Shown here piece after piece: positions 1 to 13,250 of a stretch of DNA of 64,000 nucleotides. A program made the translations under genes and the position numbers. Under the pieces are notes generated by a model. The model searched no databases and was not told the origin of the DNA. It saw only the letters and a program-made list of their open reading frames with translations. Source of the stretch: Tamarix chinensis (taxonomy: Eukaryota; Streptophyta; Magnoliopsida; Caryophyllales; Tamaricaceae); the NCBI GenBank assembly GCA_030549775.1, contig CM060171.1, positions 60,446,360 to 60,510,359 on the forward strand. Direction: 5' to 3'. Each line of letters begins with the position of its first letter. Position 1 is the first letter of the stretch.

Positions 1-2796
1 TATTAGCTCTCTTTTTTTATCAAATTTACGCTTTGAATATGACTATAGAGTCCACTTTGCATACCTTATATTCATTACTCAAATTACATTAGATTTTTCA
101 ACATATGAATGTTTGTCTTTGTCATATAAGACAAGCAGTTGATACACACACACACATGTTGAATAATGGAAATAAACTCTTAAGTTTCCTCTAAATATTA
201 TACTTGCTCATATGACTCTTTTTCTTTTAGCCAATAACTTATAATTTTCATAGCTGATAAAATATATTATTTTACAAGTTGGAAACAATTGCATTGTGAA
301 AGTCTATAGGGAATCTTGAGTGTAGATTTTATATGCATGGTGATTTATTATCCAAGTATGTACTTTAGAAAATGCTTTATAGTTATTCATGTACATCAGC
401 TCAATTTCATTAAGGAGTTAATTTATCTAAGTCTTGATTATGTTAAATGGTTATATGCAATTAAATGGGACTACTCCAAAAGTGCTTGCTAGTTATATCA
501 TCATAATACCTTTGAGATCATATTATCTTAATAATATTTTAGCATGTCAATAAGATGACTATCATGTCCCCATGTCTTCAAGATTTTTATCCTAGAGTGG
601 CTTGAAGGTTGTTAATAAAGAAAGTTTCTAGTTGGCAACAAGTTGTTCTCACTTGATTATAAATCAACAAGTAATTTCTACAAAGTTCATTCATAACATT
701 TTAATCTTTATTCAAGCTCACTATATAGTAATATTCACTATATAAATATTAAATTTTTTAATATCTAAGTTGAGTTATTGAAATCTCCTTAGAATGTTGT
801 TATGTACTTTTATTATTTAATTCCTATAATTTCCATGTATGTACATCAGCAAGAGTAGTAACCTATATGGTTTTGATCAAGAAAAAATCTCAAAAATATT
901 ATTTAAAAAAAATATTAGCAACCGCGATACTTTCCTAATAAATGTAGGAATTTATCAAAACAACCTAAATAATATGGTGTTTTCGTGGCATTGTGTTCTG
1001 TACATTTTGATTTTCAAATGTTATACTAACTTTAAAGACCCCATAAATATACTCTAATTACATAAAAAAGTATTATAATGATAATTATTTTGAATAACCC
1101 TTTGGGGAACGGTTTAGACACCTATTTTACCCTTAAACCATCATCTATACCTTAGTGGATCTTTTTCTATTTTTTCTAGGGTATAGACGGATATTTCAAG
1201 GTGTAACCACTATCTATACTTTAGTGTTTTTTTTATTATTATTCTTCACTTGCAATCTAGTAGAAATTTTCCACTCCTCACATTTGCATGAATAGGCACA
1301 AAGATCTTTTGCATGAGTTACACCTTCCCCAAAGCCTTCAATAATTATTTCTTCTTCTCCACCGATTGGCATTGTTATTGCCACTAACTATCCTTCTTAT
1401 TCTTCCCATTTTTTTGTTTTTTTCTTAATAGGTGTGCATTTTTCAAATTATTTCTTCTTAAATGTTTCTCTAATATTGATTTTTAACCACACATGTACAT
1501 AAATAAAGAAAGAAGATGAAAAATGCATAATAGGAGAAACATCAATAATATTTGGAAACTAATTGGTGTTTATCCTTATTTTTGCTATTTTTGTGTTTAC
1601 CTAATAATTTTTTATCCACTTAGAATGTGAATAAGCTTCTTAATTTTTCCATGTTGTTTTTTTAATGTTTCATTGGCAGTTTTTCAATGTGATTGTTATA
1701 GTTGTTAGTTTAACGAATGTATAGTGCCATACATTGCTAGCTATATACTAAAATTTATATGTTTATGTTGATATATATATTATTCTTGTAATTTATTAAT
1801 AATCTTTTGGTGGACATCAATTATAGAGCCAAAAAAGTATTATTTTGGCCTTCATTATGAAGTTTTATGCTTTGAGTTCTAAAAACCTATTTTTTTAATA
1901 TCCATTTGATAATATGCTATGTGTGCATATATAAATTTATAAAGTAGTATATTGTATTATAAGAAAACAAGATCACAGGAGTTGGATACATTTATAATAA
2001 CCTTATACTATAGATGGGTAGAATATTATGGTAGTGGAATATGTATATATATTATAGTTGCATATAATTCCATGGTAATGGAATATATTTACATTTTCCT
2101 TAAAGTGACATAGAAGAATAATATACATAAATATAATGAAAAACATTTAAATTTTGTGAATTTTTAAACGTATGCATTATAGAAATTTTATATTGTTGTT
2201 CACCGTGGTTTGTTTTATGTTTCACCATGGCTTAGAATTATATAATCATGTTAATAATCGGTGTTTTATTATGATATGCTTCATGTTTCACATGATATGT
2301 GTAACTCTTCTATTTTCACTCCCATAAAATTTTATTTAAAATAAAAGGATGGATTCTAAGACAAGAAATAAGTAGTGTTACTATTACACTAAACATAAGA
2401 TAGTTGTATATCATCTATATCATGTTAATTGAAACTCTAAAAACCTATCCAAACAATATTGAAACAAAAACTAAACCAAAACATCATCGACAAAGTTTAT
2501 CGAAAACCTTGTAAAACCATTATTAATAATCAAAGAAAAACATGGATTTTAAAATCTTAATTAAACAATAGAAATATAAATGTTTGGTTATAATGCCATT
2601 AAAATTTATAATATAATTTCAAGACATCATAACTAATAAAATATAAAAATCTTTGAGCAAAAAAAAAACACTTTGGTTAGCCTTAAAGGTCTATCCAAGC
2701 TAATAATCATAATAGAACCCAAGCAAGGATGTTTATACATAGACATTTAAACAAGCATAGTATTAGTATGTTGACGTACTAAGTAAACAACCTAAC
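1..2796. other. AT-rich sequence without recognisable gene
   Basis: I find no coding region here. The short open frame near 839-1057 has no recognisable motif. Around 2200-2290 there are a few degenerate copies of a motif resembling CACCATGG plus TATGCTTCATG, the same kind of unit that forms the array at 29280-29830. The stretch is probably old transposon debris, but I cannot assign a family. Confidence 0.5.
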
Positions 2797-4262
2797 TATA
2801 GCACCTTCATTTTTCACTACAAAAAAACATATATCATTTTGAATATTTGTGGAAGCAAAATTATAAAGATAATCTTGAAAATTGGGTGTTGCTGCTATAT
2901 CTACCATAAGATAGATATCTCACCTCTTGTCTCATGTTAAGCACAAGGTTAAATATCCAACCAACCAAAACAAAGAGATAAACTAGAGTGTGTAAGAAAA
3001 TCACTTAAAAATATCGAAGTTAAGATTTACAAACCCATAGTTGTATAAGCCAAAAAAATAATATAAAAGTACAAAAGAGGAGAGGTTTTAATCAAAAGAA
3101 AATAAGGGAAAAGGGAATACACTTTGGTCACATAGGGACTAACAAAGAGGATACCTCCAAAAATGCATAAGCTCGAATAACCCAAATATATTAAAGAAAA
3201 GCTAGACTACTCATAGACCATCCATAGAAACCTACAAAAGGCTTACTACTCATAGGATTGAGCAAGGGAATACAAAACAACCCCATCAATATGCATACAT
3301 ATTGAGTAAACCAATCTTCCACCACTAATTTGATCATGATACATGCAAGACCCACATAACATGATTACACTACAATATGCCAAGATGTACATGCAATATC
3401 CCTAATATGTTGTACACATACTTTCACATAAGGTCATGTTCATACTTTTATATGCATGCAATAATGTACGTGTCATAGTATAGTTGAACATATATATATC
3501 ATACTCATAAAAAGATATGGATCCCTTCTATTATGCCTATAATAGTGCATAGGTCATGGAGCATTTAAATATATATACGTTACTTCAACCATGTGTTCTT
3601 ACAGTAGGAGGATCATGGTTACACATAATATAAGTCATGCATTAATTCATGGGACAACAAAATCTTATGACAATGAGCAAAAGTATGTAATAATTTATAA
3701 ATTATGTTAGGTGTTAGCTCTTAAACTCTCATGAGGTTGGACCAAGTATCTAGTTAATGAGATAACCATATCAAGATCAAGCACACAATAATATAATGCT
3801 AATTAATCTAACTTTATGATTCATTATGGTCAATATCTTTTTTTAGGTGAACATATGATTTCCTTTATCCCAAATTATTAAGAAATGGGAAGGATCATCT
3901 TGCATGGTTTCTCATTACCCATGTAAGTCACCCCAAATATATAAATGGATATAAAGTATAGGGGAAGCCAAATAAACTATTAGACATAAGTCCAACTAAA
4001 GCTAAGTACTCTCTTTATACTAACTAGACCCTATAATATCCATACCCAAAAGCACATCATTATTTTCTGGAGTAAGAAAGACGTTGGAATAAAAAAGCAA
4101 ACCATAATCAACTAGGATCCCACCTGAAAGGACCCGAAGGCTAATCAATAAGATTGAAGGTATACTAACCCTTGATAGCTAATTTAGGGTCAAACAACCT
4201 AACTCACCATAAGGCTCATTTTACTTTAAGTGATTAATATCTTATTAAATTGATATTTCATA

Positions 4263-6446
4263 TGTAATACCCCAATTTTCAATACCAAAAAAGTTTCATT
4301 TTAAACCTATGCAAAAGTAGAAAATACTAAACATTCCTAGGAAAAATGGGGTACTACCATCGTACCTAACACAAGATAGACATCAGCCGTTCATCCCATA
4401 TTATATACAAGGCTAAAACAAAACCATATAATTTAAAGTAGAGTGTGCAAATCAAGTTACATAAATATTTAAAAGATCATTTAGAAACAAAGGACCTTGA
4501 TAGTCCTTAACCAAAGTCAAATACTGGGAGAATGATAAGTCAATGATATATAGTAATATTAATTTTCAAATTTAGGAAACAAGATTAGGGAGTGTCCCTC
4601 AAACTATGGTATGTCATGGACCCCAAAAAACCTCTGGATGTCCATGCTCTTAAGCCTAAACCTAAGTTGTGGTAGGTCACCTACTAAGTATTCCTAAAAA
4701 CCTATATATGGCCCTTTGCTTGTGGAAATGAGTAGGTGACCAAGCAAACAGACATATTAGTTCACTAAGTATTGAGTAAACCAAGTGACCTCCTCAATGG
4801 ATGTCACAAGCGTACAAGTCTAATCATGACATAAAAATCATACTTAACATGCATCATGTTAATTCCATATAAGTAAGTGTGGTAATGCATCAAGATTCAC
4901 TATCATGCATAACTTAGACAACTCATAATGTGTCATACTCATGATTATAATATCATATCATATATAATCACACATGTACTAGGCAGAATAATCTAGATGA
5001 ACACTAGGGTTTATTTTCTAACTTACTCAATCAATGGGGTTACCATTTCCTTACCTATATACTTATATGGGTCAATGTCCGATCAATCATCCTAATTATT
5101 TGACTAGTTATTCATTATTGAGTGATGGATTGTGCACTATCCTATAGTCTCACACATAGTGGAAGCCTATCAAAAACCAAGGGACATAAAGTCCAAGCCA
5201 AATCCAATTACCACAATAGACATAAGTCCAAGACGAAGCCATCCATAGTGGACATAAGTCTAAGTTGAAGCCAACCAAAATGGATATAAGTCCAAGCTGA
5301 AGCCAACCACCTAGGTAACTAAACCCTTTAGTATCGGTACCTCCTAGTATATCATCAATGTCTATAGTAGTTAAGGCATCAAGATCTACTAGAATCCTAC
5401 CCGAAGGTAAAGCCCAAAGGCACCAACAAATGCCCGAAGGCAGACTAACCCCCTATATCTAATCAAGGATTGGGTAAACCAGACCCATGCATAACTCGAT
5501 TGTCTTTTTCTTTTTGTGATTAGTAAATTGTTCATGAGATTAAGTGATCACACAAGACCCTTACAAAGAATAAGAAAGACATTTACATATTTCTCCCACA
5601 TTAATCCTTTTCATTTCCCCACCTATGTGTGGGATCTCCATCTATGCTTGTTCAATATTAATCATGCTGATTATACTTTTTCATTCAAGCACTTTCTGTG
5701 CTTCATTAATCTTTTTTTTTTCAAAACCATCATATTTCATATGCGGTACACCCATTATGCCTTTACAACACCCATTGAGTATTTCATAAATCATGGTCCA
5801 TTTAATCCATTTATTAGGTCCTTAATCCATGATAAAATCTTTAATTTATCCCATAATAACCCCATTCATAGCATCAAAGTATAACCAAACTGAAAAGAAA
5901 AAACTCATACAAACCAGCCAAATCGGTCGATCGGTCTAGTATAACTAGTCGATCAGTTGCACTAACCAGTTGATCGGTTTGGGCCAACCAATCGATCGGT
6001 TGGATAAACCAAATCATGCTTTTCCTCAACCTTGTTGATAGGTTTGGAAAAATTAATCAACTGTTCATAGGCCAGTTGATCGATTCTACCCAACCAGTTG
6101 ATGGGTTTAAGTAAAGAGTAAGACCTAGGTATCTGCAAGCTTACCAATAGATGGCTTGGGTCAACCAATTGACTATTTTAGGAACTATTCTACAGACCAA
6201 TTGATTGGTTCCATAACTAGTCAATTGGTTTAGTGAGTAAAAGTAGTTTTGCTAAAATGAAGAACTAGTCGATTGGTTCATGGAACTAGTTAATAGGTTC
6301 ACCTAAAAAACTTATTTAATTTAGTTTTCCAACCTCATCTCCAAATCTAATTTTATCACAAACTAAATCATGATACCAAATCAAATCAAAAACCAAAATT
6401 GGCATAATTTCTCATTCAACTCTTTATAAAAAGATGGGGTATTACA
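4263..6446. mobile_element. Solo LTR (2.2 kb), nested
   Basis: It begins TGTAATACCCC and ends GGGGTATTACA, an 11-bp inverted terminus of the TG...CA kind expected of plant LTRs. Flanking 5-mers are TCATA (4258-4262) and TTATA (6447-6451), four of five bases matching, which fits an aged target-site duplication. There is no primer-binding site or coding sequence inside, so this is an LTR left alone after LTR-LTR recombination. Its internal text (GGTACTACC, ACATCAGCC, clusters of CGATCGGTT) resembles the LTRs of element B. It sits inside the older LTR of the same kind. Confidence 0.65.
5915..6300. repeat. Cluster of ATCGAT-centred near-palindromes
   Basis: About a dozen spaced copies of a motif like ACCAATCGATCGGTT or AACTAGTCGATTGGTT occur here, on both strands because the motif is nearly self-complementary. 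Comparable clusters recur at 43810-44110, 45220-45330, 57200-57500 and 58680-58830, all inside LTRs of the B family. The spacing is irregular, so it is not a simple satellite. Confidence 0.6.
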
Positions 6447-9352
6447 TTATATCACACCAAGGATTACATACCACATCATTCCAAGCAACAAGCTATACCA
6501 ATCCAAGTATAGCAACATAAAGTTCTCGTATTATCCATTATGCTCGTTAAGGGCTTCTTGAGGTGGTAACACAAGTACATAATCATATAAGCTAAAAGGG
6601 GAAAATATTCAACATTAATTACAATAGTAGATGTTCAATCTAACACTTTATTTCCATTTTTTCTATTCATTCTCATTGTAAGTCTAGGCTAAATCCTAAG
6701 AAGAGGGTCGAAACCATAGTTACATTACTTAACCATAGTCTTATCATTCATTAAATGATATTCCAAGTTTATCCCTAAGGCCAAAAACAAAGGTCCAATT
6801 ATAAATCAACTAGAGCCCACCTCTAACTCTTTGTTATTCATCCATTTATTTAAATGGCCAAGTGAAGGTCACTATATATAGATAAGGTTAAGGTGAGCTC
6901 AAGATAAGGTCAACATAAGGCCATCCTATATGTCCATGTTATTTTCTTTTCTTAATGCTAAGTCCCTCAAACCCACAAGGTTCCACATTTTGAGGCTAAG
7001 ATATAAGTCATTATAATTCTATTAGATATTATTAGGATTCATTACATAGACACTAGCTATGTGAAAAATCCATTTTTATCCATCTAGTCATATAATTATT
7101 TTATGTTCAAGAGAGGGTTTAAACGCTAGGTTAAGGTCAAACTAGGATCAATTATAACTAACTTGAATCCATCATTAAATTTAATTTATCTAGGTAAACT
7201 TCTATATTCTAGCATATTAGGTCCCTTTCCATGTATAAGGAAACTCAAAGCATCACATTCAAAAAGAGAGAGGTAAGAAGTGTAATTTTTTTAGACTATT
7301 TGATAATTTCCAAGGACTTGTTAATCGGTCTCATGGACTAGTTAATCGATCTAGGTAATACCAAGCCTTCACAGGGGTTGAGAACTAGTCACTTGGGCAA
7401 CCTGACCGATCTACTATTCTAGGAACCAATTGTTATGTTTAGCCAAGCCAATCAATATGTCTAAGCCGAGGCTAAGACCACTATGGTTATAAGCCAGCCT
7501 AGCATCTAGTTAACCTAACCAATTTATTATTAGAGGAAATAGTTTATCAATTTGGTTGTTGGGTATAAACTAAGATCAAGTCCACTAAGGTCACAAGCAT
7601 TCAGTTAATGGATCTCAAGGATTAGTTGGTGTTTCTGGTGACCAATTAATCTATCAGGCCATGAACAACCCCCATATAATCAAGATCCTTATGCTTCACT
7701 CAATCAACCTGAATATACAACATGTATCATTCAAGGTGAAAAACAAAAACATTCATGGATAAATATGTGAAGTCCTTAATCAAGCTATAATCTTAGTGGC
7801 ACACACAAAAATCTAGCTCACCTTATGAAATTGATAAACAAAAGTTATGACAATCACGTATCATGTTATTTTCATGCTAAGTCATCATGTAAAAAAATCT
7901 ATACATCATATCATACATATTGGTGTTGCTTAGATTCTTTATATGCCAAGGATGCCACGAAATCTAAAACACATATATAAGGCATACACACACAAGATTT
8001 TAAGCTAGAATTTCTACCAATTCTTCCATTTATTCCATATTTACAAGCTCAAACTCATTTTATTCTATAAGAAACATGATTTTATAGAAATACTAAACAT
8101 ATAATTCACTTTCTCATATCACTTTACACAAGGTAGGAAGATAATGGTTTTCCTTAAAAGAACTTAACAAATTAACCGAAGAAAGAAAAAGTCTCTATAA
8201 ATCCAAACCCTTCTAATACTTGAACAACTTAAAAAAAATGAGATTAAACTTTAGTGAAACCCTTGAAATTTCATAAAAATCAAAATACCATAAGATATTA
8301 TGGAGAAAGGTTAGAGAAAAAAAATCAAACTTTAAGGAAAATAGAGAGCCTAAAGAAATAAGAGCTACTCCCTCACTCTATTACCAAATCTAACCCCATC
8401 TTGATTATGATAAAAAAAGGGGGGGTTAAAGGAAGGATTAGGAGAGGAACTAAAGATCAAAAATGAAGGCCAAAAAGACAGAATGTGGTCAAATCAAGTA
8501 TGAATAAAAATAGAGGAGTTTGGAGGTTAGGGAATAAAGGAGAAAAGTATAGGTGTTGATTTAAATTGTTGAAGGCTTCTAAAAGAAAAAAAGGGTAAGG
8601 CGCTTCACTAAATGAGACCCCAAATCCTTCCCTAAATCCATGATTTCAAGCATAGATTTTGGAGGTTCAAATAAGGCATTTTTCCTCTTAAGCTCAAATT
8701 GTGATAATAGAAATTTTTGAAGATAATGTGCCCGAGCAAGTATGAACATAAGAGGGGAAAAAGATAAGTGATGAAGGGAATTGAAGTTAGAAAATTTACA
8801 AAGTTTTTAGGGAAGAATAATTTGTTTGGGAATTGCACAGAATATAGAGAGAATATGGAAGAAGATGAAGATAATGGAGCTTAAGTTATGACATATATTT
8901 TTGACAATTTGTCCCCTTGAAATCCATTTAAACTTGGTAAATAGGTTAGGCATGCTTAAATACTTTGTAAAAATCATTAAAAAAACCATGCAGAATAGAA
9001 CCACGATGCTATAATTTTGGAGGGGGAGATTCATAGTAAAAATTGAGCTTAAAGACCAACATTCTTAGTCGAACCAATAGATAAGTACCCCCAAACCAGT
9101 CAATTGGTTTGTCTAGCTTCAAAACTTCTAGTTATGGTGTAGGCTAGCCAATTAGTACCTCTAAACTAGTTGAATAACTTCCCTAAAACTCACTTATCTT
9201 CTAAAATTCAAATTAAGCTCAAGAAAAATTGTACCAAATTTAAACATACCTTTAAATCATGATTAAACACACTTACATCAAGTATATAGATTAACATACA
9301 TTAAACACCATAAAAAGTGGTGTGCTACCCTGAATCATAGCAATAGTATACT

Positions 9353-9846
9353 GACATTTAACATTTGATATTGACATAGAGAATAAGAAACATTAGCCAA
9401 AATGTAATGATGTAAAGTATGATGATGCTAATCTCTCATATTAGCAAATATAAAGAATAACAAGTTAAACATGGATAATATACTATTATATAGATCATGG
9501 ATAATAAAAGAATCACTACATAGAGTAACAAGATGAAAAAGAAAATATGTAAAACATACTATCACATAATAATAAAACAATCATGTGATTGTATGAGAAT
9601 ATGGTCATGACCACTTATATACAACTCTTCACACTAAATATATTATTCATTATTATTCCTCATATTCACTTATTTTTATATAAACTTTCCACTTAAGTTC
9701 ACATAGCCAAAATAAAATACATGATATGATCCATTTCACATTCTTATTCATTTTCTTATACATAATATCACAATCCCCTTTTACACGCATTCCTTATATA
9801 TTACATGATATTGTAGTTCAATTTTTGTAGTCAATCACACTAAAAC

Positions 9847-9890
<44 letters not shown>

Positions 9891-10215
9891 CACCACATTA
9901 TTTTGTTCATAGAATTCCTTTAGACCACCTAAGAAAATATGATCCAAAGCACAATGGTTGTAGGATACCCACAAATAAGCTTCCACTTAAAGACATATAA
10001 CTTAAAATGAAAAAATTGTTAGGAGTATAAAGACTCTAGATGTCTAAAAGAAAACACTTATTGCCCTAATTTCTTAAGTCAAAACACCCCTATAGGGCAT
10101 GTAATCATCTATTAAGTAGAAAGAACAGCCTTAGTAAAGACACAGAGACTAATAGTAAACACAAAATATGTCACTCCACTCATATGAATAACATTATATA
10201 AAATCACAAGGAAAG
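9353..10215. other. AT-rich spacer without recognisable gene
   Basis: No coding region is seen. The stretch contains the TA microsatellite at 9850-9889 and otherwise unassigned AT-rich sequence, probably transposon-derived. Confidence 0.4.
9850..9889. repeat. (TA)n microsatellite
   Basis: About 40 bases of uninterrupted TA dinucleotide repeat. Confidence 0.95.
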
Positions 10216-13200
10216 TGTAATACCCCATATGTTTTTAGTTCTAATTCTTAGGTGATTAGTCTTCTAAACCTTTCCCTGAACCTTGAAATTTATTTGGATA
10301 CCTTTTATATATCTCCCAAATCCTCATTCTACCTTCACACACTTCATAACCATAGTTTCTATTTCATCTAATTAGCAATTGATCGGGTGCTGCCTTCAAT
10401 CAATTGGCTAGGAACTCCTAAAATTTAATACTATAGTTATAAAAGTCCTAATTTAGAAACCGTAATTATGAAATTATCAATTATTTATAATTAATTATAA
10501 TAAGTATTCTAAGATTTTTAATATTAAATGCTTTATTATTATGTGTACTATTATGAAAAATTATATATAAATTAATTAGATTAAAAGATGATAAAAATTA
10601 AGTTATTAAATTTATTCCTAGTTTAGACCCTAACCTGTATCTATTGCACTAAGAAATCTAGTTATGTTATATGAAGTTTTCCTTGATTTAATTTATTTAT
10701 CTAGCAACCCTATGCTACCCAATTATGATCTTACTTATTCTAACATAATTCCACCTCCTAGTCTCTTAGAACTTTTCTCTCCTACACACCATACTCTAGC
10801 TACTTAGTCTATACTCTACCTCTACCCTATGTTTCTCTCATCCCCGTCTGCTATGTTATGCGTGGCTTTGCCTATATAAGGCTTATTTTGTTATATTTTG
10901 TGCCTTGAGTCCCACCATAAGCCAAACCTATGGTATGTTTTCTTCTCTTTGACATCTTGAGGTTTAATATTCAACATATCCCTCCTTCTTCTTTATTTTT
11001 TCTATAATATCTTTAAAACTTTCTTGGTTGAGTGTTAAATCCTCACATTACCTCCCCTTTTGTTATGTGAGAAACTCATGTTACACCTCCTTTGGAAGCA
11101 TGAGAAACTCACATTGCTTTCCCTCTTATTGCATAACAACCTCATGCGAACCACCCAAACACTACGCCACTACCTTTGCTACATAAGCCCCTAATATTGT
11201 CTCCTCCTTGTGGCGTGAGAAAGTTAAGATGCTAAGACCTCACTGAGTGAACCATGCACCCTAATCCTCCCCTTTCCATATGAATTCCTCACGTTGTACC
11301 CCTTTTCTAGCATGAGAAGCCAACACTGCTAAGCCTTTGCAATGTGAGTTTCTCCATTATTGCACCATTTCTACATTATTGACTTATGTAGTATCCTCTA
11401 GCTCTAGTAATTTTCTAACCCTTTTCCCTAGTTTGTTTTAGTTAATTTTGGTAATTGTTGTTAGATGCTAATGTAAGTACTTTTGGGTGTTGAATTTCTG
11501 CTGTAACTCTTAAGGTTTCATGGAGAAGTCAACCTTTTGTGCTTTTTTATAGCTTAGATTTAGGTAAATCCAATCACTCATGAGATGATATAATTTTTGT
11601 GTAATCATGATAGGTTATTTAGATACATAATTAGTCTAGGTCTTAATGTTATAGAAGGGTTATAAATTACATGTTAAAATAATAACATAATCGTAAATAG
11701 TTGGCACACATGTTTGACTTACCATTAAATATGAGTTATATTCATATGTAATATGTTGATTCGTTAACATACACACGTATAGGGTTTTTTTCGGTTTTGT
11801 AATATTTTTAAATTGTGATTTAATTTTATTGATAAGTGTTTCATGATTATCATTGCATGGTAGCTAGGGTTGATATAAATAGAACAAAAGCATGCACATA
11901 TGATTAGGGTTACATTATGATAATTGTTATTCGATGTTATAGGGTTAGAGATATTTCCCTATATACACCAAATGCTAATAACCCTATTAAATTTAATATC
12001 ATGTTATAAATATGTGTGTATGTGTTGCATGTAATATATGACACATTAGAAAAACATAACTAGGGTTTGTATATGTAAGTTACTAAATGCATGCAAATGA
12101 AATATATTTGATCACTAAGTCTTAAAACTTACCCACGTACTAAAATATAGTAATTTATTTTCTTTTAACCTTTTCATAAAAATTCTCATAATAATAATTT
12201 GTGGTATGAAATTAGAAAGTAATGGTGAAATTAGAGTTTTGAGGGTATTTTAGTCATTTATGGCCTTATGTATCTATTGTAGATAATTGGACATAGGGTG
12301 GCCTTAGAATTTGATAGGTTGGTCTTAATATTGATATTGTCTTTAACATAGACCAATAACCTAAAGTTTTAGATTGATGATTGGAAATAAAAGGAAAAAT
12401 TGCTAAGTATGGAAATGAAAATTATTATCTAGTACATGTTATTTAGGATTACCTCATAAAATACTAATATTTTAAGTGGAAGACATCAAATTTGGTAATG
12501 GTTTTTATCTAAGATAAGCTACCCTTGGGATGAGGAGTAATCCTCATTTGAATTTGGTTATTTAGTGTGTTGGTGTACCTTAGTAAGGCCCTATTATACT
12601 CTATAAGTGACCTAAGAGCCTTATAGAGGTATCAATACTTAAAGATTAGGTGGCCAAGATTAGAAGGCACTGTATTGTTTATGTGTGTCAGTATGATTAG
12701 GCATACCATAGTATCCTTGGGTTCTAGAGTAAGTCTACTATGTTGCCTTCATGCACCAATATGACTAAGTATACCTCAATGCTCTAGGTTGATTGTATCC
12801 CCTTGAATAATTAAAAATAGAAGTAACTATTGTTTAAGAATAAAAAAATGGATTATTATGGTTTGGTAGTTGCCTTTGTGCACTACTTAGTTTGATGGTT
12901 TGATTAAAAGTTGCCTCAATGCCCTACCTTTGGTGTCTAGACTTGAATTGGAATTGTTATTTAGTAGTTACCTTAGTGCACTACCTTGGTATTTGGAATT
13001 GATTTGATGAGTATGCTTTTGTTATGGTTTCCATATAGCTATTATGTACTTAAGATAAGATGAATTAGTTAAGTATGATTAGCTATTTACCATGGCACTG
13101 TAATGTTGTATATATTATCCCATAATTATAATATATTATTATGGCATATATTTTGTGCTTGGAACATGTTTTTCAAATTTCTTGTGCAGTTATGTGCAAT

Positions 13201-13250
13201 ATGGGTATTCTATTTCTTGTGAGGTATTATGATTTACTCATAACAAGAAA
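10216..13250 (+). mobile_element. Degenerate LTR relic, right end uncertain
   Basis: It starts TGTAATACCCC at 10216 after a region with no similar text. Around 12590-12800 the blocks ACCTAAGAGCC, GATTAGG, CACCAATATGAC and TATACCTC follow the same order as ACCTAGTTAGG, GATTAGG, CACCAGTACGAC and GGTACC in the giant LTRs at 19130-19300 and 23340-23500. A C/T-enriched stretch occupies about 10760-11350, in the relative position of the pyrimidine tracts of the giant LTRs. I see this as an older, diverged relative. No matching GGTGTTACA end or target-site duplication was found, so the right border is a guess. Confidence 0.4.

Larger units (their letters stand above)
2797..9352 (-). mobile_element. 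Old degenerate LTR related to element B, interrupted
   Basis: The left edge (TATAGCACCTTC at 2797, then a GTGGAAG block) aligns with the left edge of the B LTR at 42190 (TATAACAATTC, then ATGGAAG). The following text, including the GGGTG, ACCATAAGATAG and AGAGTGTG blocks, keeps the same order. The right side near 9300 keeps the ACACCATAA block found near the end of the B LTRs. It carries many AACTAGTCGAT-type motifs around 7320-7420 and 9060-9180. A separate solo LTR at 4263-6446 splits it. The right end is approximate and I found no target-site duplication. The minus orientation is inferred by comparison with element B. Confidence 0.5.

Noticed and set aside
839..1057. A 72-residue open frame in AT-rich DNA
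   Set aside because: No motif, no neighbouring exon-like sequence, and a length expected by chance.
5516..5884. A 122-residue open frame
   Set aside because: It lies in the solo LTR, has no recognisable motif, and its composition matches the AT-rich background.
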